Shown here one piece after another: positions 55,390 through 64,000 of a stretch of DNA of 64,000 nt; the first letter of the stretch is position 1; every line of letters starts with the position of its first letter. The notes below the pieces were generated by a model. That model saw only the letters and a program-made list of their open reading frames with translations. It made no database searches and was not told the origin of the DNA. A program made the position numbers and the translations under genes. Source of the DNA: Mixophyes australis (taxonomy: Eukaryota > Chordata > Amphibia > Anura > Limnodynastidae); contig JAVHZZ010000005.1 of assembly GCA_036250195.1 (NCBI GenBank), positions 124,672,898 to 124,736,897 of the forward strand, given 5' to 3'.

Positions 55390-55463
55390 TTGGAGTAAAG
55401 GCAAATCTGTGCTTGCATAATTCACAGTATTCTTTCCTGCTGTGTTTAAGCCACTGAACTAAG
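55390..55463 (-). CDS. marchf6: marchf6 coding exon, end of RING-CH domain
   Basis: A 74-bp minus-strand exon encoding LVQWLKHSRKEYCELCKHRF followed by AFTP. The C-E-L-C pair gives the last two zinc ligands of the C4HC3 RING-CH finger, which binds the E2 enzyme. Acceptor TTATGTTTCAG, donor GTAAGTTTC. It enters with one base (C) that finishes the preceding Cys codon and exits with A, completed by TT of the next exon. The earlier RING-CH exons, with the first six ligands, are not found to 64000, so that intron exceeds 8.5 kb. Confidence 0.97.
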
Positions 55464-56669
55464 CTGAAACATAAAACATAACATAAAAAACAAACACAAA
55501 AATAAAAGTTACAAACAAAAGAAATCCTTCAGTTGCATTATCATACTTGAAGAGCCAAACCTTACCCTTAATTTGTAAACAACGTTGGGAACCCACCACA
55601 ACATCCTAAAATGCACCCACATTTGCCACTTGCTCAAAAAAGAGCCCGACATACCATCTCATCCCTTTCACAAAATCACATGCATTCCTTAACTCCCACA
55701 CATACACCACTTCACATGCCCATTCAGACCTCCATACATTTACAGAGTCCACAGAGGAAGGAGGGAGAGAATCTGGTCCAAAATACAATGCAATTAACTC
55801 GTCCTCCTATGATTGGTGGTGCTGTGTGACCTCTCTGCAACGTGCAGTCGGGGACACATGACAAGTCAGCTGCTCCAATTCAGTCTTATTCTCTGTAAGA
55901 AGCGAATAAGATCAGGAGCAGCGCGCTGGGGGTTGCAGATGAAGGCGCAGTGGGCTGCCTGTTGCCCACCAATGCTATACTGAATCTGGGCAAGCAAGTG
56001 TTACTGTTAAATATTGTTATGTATTTAAGCTGACAGATCCACATAAAGTAACACTAAGTTAAACCTGTCATTTATTTACTAGAACTGTATATATCCCCCC
56101 CCCCCCCCCCCCCCCAACACAATTTGGAGCTCCATGCATAAAATATAAATTAGAATGCTCCCATTTTTCACACAAGCCGCTGATATTCCTTATCTCATAA
56201 AATTGTTTAGCAACACTCCTTGAGTGACTGTAGCAGGAGTAACTTTGTGATCACATCTTAACAAGTAGTATCAACTAATGACTATAATTTCTGGATAAAG
56301 TGCTTCAAATGGTATACATTAAGTTTTAAGCAGTTTACAGTTTTTATTTTAGAATTTTTAAACTTGATTAGTACTTACTGTCCACTACCCGATCTGCCAA
56401 CCCTTTCTCCACATGGTACATGCACACACAAAAATAAAAACCTATGCTGATTTGGCAGGTCCCAATGGATTTATGCATCCTATGGTCAGATCTTTCTGAG
56501 CTCCATTTTCAAGTAAACTTGACAACAGAAAGTGAGTTTATATAACAGAGGCACATTGTTAGAATTTACTGCACCGAATCTAACTACAAATGTATAAAAC
56601 TGAGTGAGAACAGAGAAAGTTGCTGAGTGCATAAGTTTGCAAAAAGTCCCAGTACAATTTTTTTTATGA
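55464..56669 (-). other. marchf6 intron, nothing recognised
   Basis: Intron upstream of the RING-CH exon; contains a C-run (56095-56115). Several CACA/ACAC-rich stretches; no gene. Confidence 0.55.
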
Positions 56670-56677
56670 CTGTAGTT

Positions 56678-56968
56678 CATACTTGCCAACCTTTTTAAAC
56701 TTCATTCCGGGAGATCCCAGGCAGGGGGGCGTGGTTGGAGGGCGGGAGGGATAGGGTGCGGTGAATCACGTCATTCAGGCCCTGCCCCCGTGACAAAATG
56801 CCTTTTTTGTCGCAGGGGCGGGGCCAAAAGGACGCGATTCACTGCGAATCGCGTCATTTTGACAGCAAGATGCTGTTTACGGAATATTTGCCTGCTCTCC
56901 CGGGAGTTCGGGAGACCTACCCGAATTCCGGGAGATTCCCGGACATTCTGGGAGAGTTGGCAAGTATG
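56678..56968. mobile_element. hAT-type MITE
   Basis: A 291-bp element with ends CATACTTGCCAAC and GTTGGCAAGTATG. The perfect 8-bp duplication CTGTAGTT lies at 56670-56677 and 56969-56976. The interior is rich in inverted CCGGGAG-type blocks (TCCCGGGAG, TTCCGGGAGA) and it has no coding sequence. Confidence 0.95.
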
Positions 56969-56976
56969 CTGTAGTT

Positions 56977-57802
56977 TTGTAACGTTGAAAGTCTATTACT
57001 AGAAGGGGAACAAACAGCTAGAAAGCTGAGGGCACAATAAGCCCCTATAAGTAACTTGTAATAAGATTAAAGAGATTGGCTATAGCAACCTAACTTGTAC
57101 ATTACATTTGGTCGGGATCAGACTACTGGCCGCTGCACGAGTGTGGCGGCCATCTTGAAATGCAAACCGGCGCCAGAAGGGTTAAATCACCGGTGCTAGG
57201 TGCCGCGTGAGAAGTGTTTCATAAAAATGTTTTAAAAATAAAATAAATTTTTTATTTATATGTGCACTACAGCAGGGAAGGGGTTACACCCCGGCGCCTA
57301 GTGCAAAAATGTATTTTAAGTGTAGGTGTATGTGTCACCGCTGCAGCACTCGGCGCTGAATAGGTTAACTCTCGGCGCTTAGCGTAACTATACGTATTAA
57401 ATGTAGATATATGTATTGAAAATGTAATAAAGTGCAATGTATATGTGTAAAATAAAAATAAAGTACTTACCCTGTGCTGGGGCTGCAAAGGCAGCCCTGG
57501 ATCCCATTCACCCTCCGGCAGCCAGCTTCAGTGGCTGCCGGGGGGACTTAAACAGCCTCCTGGAAGCAAATTGGTCCAAGAGGTGCAGCGCCTCCTGGGG
57601 GTCCCAAGAAGCAAAGACCCTAGTTGGAGCTCAAATAGCTTTAAGTAGTGACAGGCTGCTCTGCCCTGGTACTATTTTCGGTCAGGGAAAAGAGCCAGAC
57701 CCCGGCGCCCAGTCTCTGGAAGCCAATTTAGGCAGGAGATTTAAAAAATAAATCTCTCGCCCCAGACAGAGAGGCATAGACCTGCTTGGAAACTTCTCTA
57801 TG
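56977..57802. other. Intron with an unidentified CGGCGC-rich repeat
   Basis: From about 57110 to 57400, short blocks containing CGGCGC or GGCGCC recur within AT-rich sequence (57170, 57291, 57350, 57375), each often followed by GTTAA. This looks like a non-autonomous element or LTR piece, but termini were not found. Confidence 0.4.
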
Positions 57803-58180
57803 GCGATTCCTGTGACCAACTGATTAGATCCAACTCTAATCCGTTGCTGGCTGTTCTGAGGTTTGGACCCAGCACCACCGCTCTGTCGCTACCCAGCAGC
57901 TCTGGCCAGTGTGATAGGCCAGCAACCCTGATCCAAAAAGGAAGCGGTCAGGGGTACCAGCCCAGGTACACCAGTAACGGGGTACACTAGCAGCGTCAGT
58001 TACCCAGAATAAACCCGGTTCTTGATGCCGGTAAGGAGTCCAGTGGTGGCAGCATTGTAAGCCCCTCCTAATGCGGCAGGTGGGCGCACTTGGGACTACG
58101 AAAGGGAGTGATGGCAAAGTAAGCACAGCCGGTTGCCAGCAGCAACAGACAGGGTGGCATAGGCAGCCCATCTTGTCACA
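57803..58180 (+). mobile_element. LTR family X, 3' fragment
   Basis: From TCCTGTGACCAACTGATTAG to CATCTTGTCACA it matches the last roughly 380 bp of the family, including 'gtaaggagtccagtggtggc' and 'agcaacagacagggtggcat'. The 5' part is absent. Confidence 0.9.
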
Positions 58181-58189
58181 TTACATTAC

Positions 58190-58625
58190 TCCAATTTTCA
58201 TACCTTCAGTAAAAACTTCTTTCAATTCCTACAGATTAGGAATTTTCACTCAACTCATGGCTCCTGCCTACCAAACACCTTTTAAATGCTCTGTATGATA
58301 CAGGCCTCAAACAAAGGTTTAGTCTCCACACTATACGGCAAGCTTTCGCTGCCCTGACCCATGCCCTTGTATGGGAGTCTGAAATCTGTGAATCCTTAGA
58401 AATGGAGTGGTCTCAGATCTGGGTGTGTAACGCATCCAGCTCTATATGTACTAAGAAAAAACAAAATTCATACAAATTATTATTATGCTGGCAATCCATG
58501 CCTACCCAATTATGCAAAATTGTTCCTGATGCTTCCAATAGATGCTGGAGGTGGTTTCCATCCGACAGTACCTTTCTACATGTTTGGTGGTCTTGCCCCA
58601 AACTATCTAGCTATTAGTCTGCACT
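58190..58625 (+). pseudogene. L1 ORF2 C-terminal fragment
   Basis: Plus-strand frame SNKLLLCWQSMPTQLCKIVP-like residues, then ASNRCWRWFPSDSTFLHVWW and SCPKLSSY (near 58480-58615). The 'C-W-R-W...T-F-x-H-x-WW-x-CP' pattern is the cysteine/histidine block at the end of L1 ORF2. Preceding frames fit the region between RT and this block. It is a 3' fragment of an L1 with stops. Confidence 0.7.
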
Positions 58626-59539
58626 ACAAAACTCCTAAGTATTATCTTCTACTCTGCCCCTCCATGACAACGTAAAACACAAACTTAAGCTCATTATCCA
58701 TTTCGTCTCTGTTTCCACTTTTCAGCTTGTGGCGGAATGAAGTCTGGGCTTCACACCACCCTTAACCCCCTTACCTTCCACAAATACATAAAATTCTTTG
58801 TTTACATTACCAAAATTAGTCTGATCGTTCTAGAGCATTTTATTTTTTTCATGTTATAAGTGCGTCTCCTATTTGCTCCAGTTCATGTTTGATTGATAAT
58901 GTGATTTTTGTTTTGCTCTGCTCAGTAACTTTTTTCAAATGTAATCACGCATAGCAACATGCCAATTAGTCTAGTTCTGTGACATACAGAAAGGGATTGT
59001 CTCAAACTCATTATCAAGTAAAAAAAAAAGAAAGAAAAGAAAAAAAAAAAAAGGAGGTATTTTTGTACTTGCGTTAAATCCATTACTCTAATTCAGTTTC
59101 AGGGACACTGCTTAAGCTTATATATTATGTACTACAAGAATTTCTCAAACGCAAATCACTTAAAAATGATTGCTGGAGAGTCAGAGACTTCCTGTCCAGA
59201 GATTATACCTTATTTTCCCTTTTTCATAATTATTCAAGAATCAAATTGATCCTGCACTCTGTAACAGCGATATATTCCTTAGTACCTGTTTGGATCCTAT
59301 CGCAATCACGCTCTCAAACTCAGCTTTAAAGCTCCCCAGAGCTAACTGGAGAATCAATGAGTTTCTACTTCAAGACTCCTTTCACATCACACAATTCCAG
59401 ACAATTCTCACTAATTATTGAATTATCTAATTTAATTGAAATTAACAATAACTTCATTGTTTGGCCATTAACTTTTCTCACTGTATACCTCCTCCCTTTG
59501 GGTACTAATTCGCTCATTCAGCCTTCAGTACCACCTCTA
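58626..59539. other. Intron, probable LINE decay
   Basis: Contains an A/G-rich run (59020-59055), perhaps the tail of the L1 fragment to its left. Nothing else recognised. Confidence 0.4.
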
Positions 59540-60510
59540 CACACTGATAGCACCCAAATTTTCCTCTGACCTCTCTCCTTCTGTACTCTCTCATATAACC
59601 AGCTGTCTTTCCGCTATCTCCACATGGATGTTCCAACGCTACCTAAAGCTCAACATGTCCAAAACAGAATTTATCATCCCCCGCTACTAGTCACCACCTT
59701 CACTCAAATCTCTCTAACGGTCAATACTACCACAATTTCCTTATTCTCTCAAGCCCGATGACTTGGTGTCACACTATACTGCACCCTCTGCTTTACTCCT
59801 TACATACAGACACTCTCCCAGTCCGGTCAACTACACTTTAGAAACACTGCCTTTTCTTACCCAGCATGCGTATTGACTACTGAAACCTCCTGCTATCTGG
59901 CATTCCCTACACCCATATATCCCAACTTCAATCTATCCAAAATGCTGTTGCAAGACTGATTTTCCTCTCTCAGCATTCCACATCTGCTGCACCAGTTTAC
60001 AAGTACCTTACACTGGCTCCCTGTGCCCTCCAGAATCCAATTCAAATTACTCACAAAGCCACCCATTCATGCATCTCAATTCTCATATAAAACTACTCTC
60101 AATCCCACACACTTAGATCTACCTCTGACCAGTGCCTTGTTTTGTTTCTGGTAACCACCTCTTACTCTCGCCTATAAGACTTCTCTTCTGTGCTACAACC
60201 CCACTTAAGGAATTCTATACCATGTTCAAACAGGCTTTACCAAAGTTCTTCAAATCTTTAGAAGCTTTCTAAAAATTAATCTCTTTTTTAGAACTTGCCT
60301 TATCCCCCGATGATACTACTCACATTAATACACACTCACAACTATCCCAATCTCCACTCACACCTCACGCTTCAGCTGTGTCCTCTTCCACTTAGAATGT
60401 AAGCTCTGCAATGAACAGGACCTTCCATACCATTTGTTTTCAGGTCTGCATTTACTTTGTCTACCTTATATGTCCCCATTTTATTTATGTCCTGTTTTCC
60501 CTAATATATG
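59540..60510 (+). pseudogene. L2/CR1-type LINE, ORF2 end and 3' tail
   Basis: Broken plus-strand frames give the region after the palm of L2/CR1-like reverse transcriptases: LNMSKTEFII, GVTLYCTLCF-like residues, then ISQLQSIQNAVARLIFLSQH and LTLAPCALQNPIQ. The equivalent pattern is 'iQN-x-AAR-L-I...LHWLPV-x-x-RI-x-FK'. A conserved 3' tail (TGTAAGCTCTGCAATGAACA to TCCTGTTTTCCC, 60399-60503) follows; the same tail alone is inserted in a Tc1 at 14421-14584. The endonuclease and catalytic motifs are not seen. Confidence 0.7.
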
Positions 60511-60639
60511 GCGCAGATAAGTTACTAGCCTCTAATCTTCGTGCTAAGATCTAGAACTGCAACTTGACAGTAGATATTTAAAAAGTTCAATAATCTACGA
60601 CTCAAAGATTTGTATGAAATTTCAAAAATACTATAAAAT

Positions 60640-61310
60640 GACATAGTGTCCCTCAACTCTAGACCCCATTAGCCAGTCTCACAGACACAATTATTAAAAG
60701 AGGAGAACCACCCGAATCTCTCCCTCAAAATACATGACACCTTAATAACGATATTATTCCTGAAGACAATGCCCAGACTATAAAATAATAGAAATCAGGC
60801 AAGGCCCCAGGACCAGATGGCTCCTTAGTCACCAACTACAAGCGGATTGCCAATATCCTTGTCCCCCATCTCCATAGTCTAACTCTGTCCTGGAGGGAGC
60901 CCCTTGGCCTACCATATCTGTGGAAACTAGAATTTCTATTTTCCACCAAAAAGGCAAAGACCCATATAACTGTGTTACAACTTTATTTCCCTACTAAATA
61001 AAACTCTATGCAAAGATTTTTGCAAACAGGTTGAATGCAATTCTCCATCGAAGGCAGACAAGCAAGGCATAACACACGGAAGGATATTGACCTGATCCAA
61101 ATTTTAAACACCCAAAAGACCCCATGCACTATTCTTTCCCTCAATGCCAAGAAAGCTTTAAACAGGATATTGTGGAAATGTATGATTCAGATCTTATAAA
61201 AATTAGGACTGCTGTGACGCTTTCTCACGAGTACCAGGGCCCTCTATAGCTGTCCCTCTGGTCCTGTCCTCATTAACAATGACACTAGACAGAGCAGCCT
61301 GCATTCCCCT
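60640..61310 (+). pseudogene. L1 ORF2, start of reverse transcriptase
   Basis: Plus-strand frames include SGKAPGPDGSLVTNYKRI, the G-P-D-G block that opens L1 reverse transcriptases. ISIFHQKGKDPYNC, KLYAKIFANRLNAIL (the 'KI-x-A-x-RL' block) and a decayed block after it follow. Several stops are present and the catalytic Asp pair is not reached. Its location after a C-terminal L1 piece shows that it is a separate insertion. Confidence 0.75.
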
Positions 61311-61681
61311 TTAATGTTTGGCCACAAAAAAAAAAAAAAAAAAAATCGCATCTCGATGCCCAATACACATATCACTTTGAAATGTTTATCCTTTGTCAAT
61401 CACAATGTGGGGATTCCAGAAAAAAAAGTTATCAATCTTGCCTGACAGAGTCATTAAAAAAAATCATTTAATTCAAAAATTATTTGAGATGAAAATATTC
61501 TTGTCTTCAATAAGCATTATCAACCTGAGGCACAGGAGTTAAAATGTACCTTTTTAAAAAAAAAAAAAAAATGATCCTTAAAGTATACTTTAAAAGGCTA
61601 TGAAGGAAAAATAATGGGATTTTGATTGACTGTATGAGTTTTTAATGTTTAATTAAAATTGTCTCTTTAAAAAAGTAAAAG
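61311..61681. other. Intron with A-tracts
   Basis: A-runs at 61326-61345 and 61555-61570; the first may be a LINE tail. No gene. Confidence 0.45.
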
Positions 61682-63346
61682 TACAGTCAAGTCCATAAAT
61701 ATTGGGACATCAACACAATTCATATATTTTGGGCTCTATAAACCAACACAATGGATTTGAAATGAAACAAACAAGATGTGCTTTAACTGCAGACTTTCAG
61801 CTTTAATTTGAGGGAATTTACATCCAAATCAGGTGAACAGTGTAGGAATTACAATGGTTTCTATATGTGTCTCCCACTTTTTAAGGGACCAAAAAAAAAA
61901 ATGGAACAAACTAAACAGTCCTAAATCAAGCTTTCACTTTTTAATACTTTGTTGCAAATCCTTTGCAGTCAATTACAGCCTGAAGTCTGGAACGCATAGA
62001 CATCACCAGACGCTGGGTTTCATCCCTGGTGATGCTCTGCCAGGCCTCTACTGCAAATGTCTTCAGTTCCTGCTTGTTCTTGGGGCATTTTCTCTTCAGT
62101 TTTGTCTTCATCAAGTGAAATGCATGCTCAAATCGGATTCAGGTCAGGTGATTGACTTGGCCTTTGCATAACATTCCACTTGTTAGCCTTTAAAAACTCT
62201 TTGGTTGCTTTTGCAGTATGCTTCGGGCCATTGTCCATCTGCACTGTAAAGCGCGGCGTCCAATGAGTTCTAAAGCATTTTACTGAATATGAGCAGATAA
62301 TATTGCCCGAAACACTTCAGAATTCATCCTGCTGCTTTTGTCAGCAGTCACATCATCAATAAACACAAGGGAACCAGTTCCTTTGGCAGCCATACATGCC
62401 CATGCCATGACACTACCACCACCATGCTTCACTGATGAGGTGGTATGTTCTGGATCATGAGCAATTCCTTTCCTTCTCCATACTCTTCTCTTCCCTTCAC
62501 TCTGGTACAAGTTGATCTTTGTCTCATTTGTCCATAGAATGTTGTACCAGAACCATAATGGCTATTTTAGATGTTGTTTGCCAAACTCTAATCTGGTCTT
62601 CCTGTTTTTGTGTCTCACCAATGGTTTACATCTTGTGGTGAACCCTCTATATTCACTCTTGTGAAGTCTTCTCTTGATTGTTGAGTTTGACACATATACA
62701 CCTACCTCCTGGAGAGTGTTCTTGATTTGGCCAACTGTTGTGAAGGGGTTTCACTTCGCCAGGGAAAAATATTCTTCTGTCATCCACCACAGTTGTTTTC
62801 CGTGGTCTTACGGGTCTTTTGGTGTTGCTGAGCTCTCCTCCAGTGCATTCTTTCTTTTTAAGAATGTTCCAAATAGTTGATTTGGCCACACCTAATGTTT
62901 TGGCTACCCCTCTGATGGGTTTGTTTTGATTTTTCAGCCTAATGATGGCTTGCTTCACTGATAGTGACAGCTCTTTAGATCTCATATTGAGAGTCGACAG
63001 CAACAGATTGCAAACGCAAATGTCACACCTAGAATCAACTCCAGACCTTTTACCTGCTTAATTGATAATGAAATAACAAGGGAATAGCCCACACATATCC
63101 ATGAAATAGCTTTTTCTTCGATTGTCCCATTACTTTTAGTCCCTTAAAAAGTGGGAGGCACATATAGAAACCGTTGTAATTCCTACACCGTTCACCTGAT
63201 TTGGATGCAAATACTCTCAAATTAAAGATGAAAGTCTGCAGTTAAAGCACATCTTGTTTGTTTAATTTCAAATCCATTGTGGTGGTGTATAGAGACCAAA
63301 ATATGAGAATTGTGTTGATGTTCCAATATTTATGGACTTGACTGTA
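61682..63346 (-). mobile_element. Tc1-type transposon with ~207-bp terminal repeats
   Basis: Complete 1.66-kb element bounded by TA, with ends CAGTCAAGTCCATAAATATT and its inverse AATATTTATGGACTTGACTG. The inverted repeats are about 207 bp (61684-61890 and 63139-63344), ending at CCCACTTTTTAAGGGAC. The transposase is on the minus strand. A single terminal repeat of this family lies at 1746-1946. Confidence 0.93.
62100..63003 (-). pseudogene. Tc1 transposase, inactive
   Basis: The minus strand starts MLSTLNMRSKELSLSVKQAI, with helix-turn-helix 1 (AKTLGVAKSTIWNILKKK) and the basic linker RPVRPRKTTVVDDR. A frameshift follows near 62760. The catalytic core has LWTNETKINLYQSEGKRRV, with Asn in place of the first Asp (62526-62528). 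It continues KHGGGSVMAWACMAAKGTGS, a TGA stop around 62280, [14 protein letters not shown] with the second Asp, and SPDLNPI. One extra T just before the third residue shifts the frame away from the expected Glu (about 62131-62135). Confidence 0.9.
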
Positions 63347-63505
63347 ATTAGTTATAATTTTGCACACCAGGCGTTTCCCTTTTGGAATTTTAATCACCAC
63401 CATTACATTTCTCAAAAAAATGTAACCCTATAAGGCCCACTTGCCCCTCTTGATTGCTTTTCTGCAATTTCTGAAACAATAGTCGCTGTCAGCATTCTCA
63501 AAAAG
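63347..63505. other. Intron, nothing recognised
   Basis: Short unique sequence between the Tc1 element and the palindromic repeat. Confidence 0.5.
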
Positions 63506-63509
63506 TAAT

Positions 63510-64000
63510 GTAATACCCCATTCATACTGCACTAAAATCCCGGGTTTTTGCCAGGGCGAGCTCAAACGACCCGGGTCTTGGTGCAGTATGAATGGTACAA
63601 GTCAAAAATCCCGGGTCTAAAAACCCGGGTCTTCAACCCAGGATTTATCGAGGGGTAATTCCCGGGTCGGACCGGGGTTGCCTGCACTATGAAAGGTGCA
63701 ACCCGGGTTTTTCAACCCGGGTTGCACAGAAAACAAGCTGATTGGCTGTCTGCCTGTCTCTGGAGGATGATGTCATCGGTGGGAGCCCCTTGAAGAAAAA
63801 AAAAAACAGTCACCTTTCAATGACATCACCATTTTTCAGCCAATGAAAACTGCTCTGGTGATGACTCCCACAAATTGCCAGGGCACAGACTTGTGCAGTA
63901 TGAATGGGGTCAACCCGGGAAATTCCTGGGTCCGAGGTGCAGTATGAATGGTGTTTCTGAGCTGGGACGCTCAGAGCCCCGGAAAAAACCCGGCTTGAAA
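63510..64000. repeat. Palindromic CCCGGG-rich element, right end off window
   Basis: It begins CCCCATTCATACTGCAC and contains the inverse GTGCAGTATGAATGG at 63580, 63894 and 63938. Numerous CCCGGGTTTT / AAAACCCGGG pairs occur. This arrangement of nested inverted blocks fits a non-autonomous DNA transposon, but the superfamily is not certain and the far end is not visible. Confidence 0.7.

Overview
This window is a eukaryotic, very probably amphibian (anuran) nuclear sequence lying inside one protein-coding gene on the minus strand. Six exons with correct GT/AG splice sites and matching phases encode about 238 consecutive residues of MARCHF6 (TEB4, the Doa10-type RING-CH E3 ubiquitin ligase of the ER membrane). 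In transcription order they are 55390-55463, 53771-53914, 42846-42918, 24861-25029, 13076-13268 and 12790-12851. The first RING-CH exons lie to the right of the window and the remaining membrane segments to its left. No second host gene was recognised.

Almost everything else is transposable elements in large introns. From left to right: intron with a lone Tc1 terminal repeat, a LINE tail, a tandem pair of tRNA-like SINEs and two PIF/Harbinger-like MITEs (1-7.5 kb). Next come a degenerate L1 (7.5-12.3 kb) carrying a Tc1 copy, a second Tc1 copy broken by two insertions and a micro-inversion (13.7-16.0 kb), and an old DIRS-like element with two LTR insertions (17.2-24.3 kb). At 25.1-34.5 kb a long-inverted-repeat DNA transposon of a family I cannot name is split by a well preserved DIRS element, a SINE and an LTR. 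Then come a deleted Tc1 (34.8-35.8 kb), another DIRS-like element with a solo LTR (35.9-42.4 kb), and a Tc1 holding a hAT-like element with minisatellites (43.3-44.9 kb). The interval 45.1-51.0 kb holds a Ty3/gypsy element with integrase upstream of reverse transcriptase (Gmr1-like order) between LTRs in inverted orientation. It is followed by a fourth DIRS fragment (51.1-52.4 kb), a hAT MITE (56.7 kb), an LTR fragment, LINE fragments (58.2-61.3 kb), a Tc1 with long inverted repeats (61.7-63.3 kb) and a GC-rich palindromic repeat running off the right edge.

The only functional gene I can support is marchf6. Every element gene seen carries stops, frameshifts, deletions or lost catalytic residues. 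The most unusual points are the nested composite at 25.1-34.5 kb, the Gmr1-like order with a SCAN-like gag and inverted LTRs, four DIRS-type elements all in the sense orientation of the host gene, and two small inversion/fold-back events inside different elements that look like template switching. Family assignments rest on motif recognition and remembered family features, because no database search was possible.
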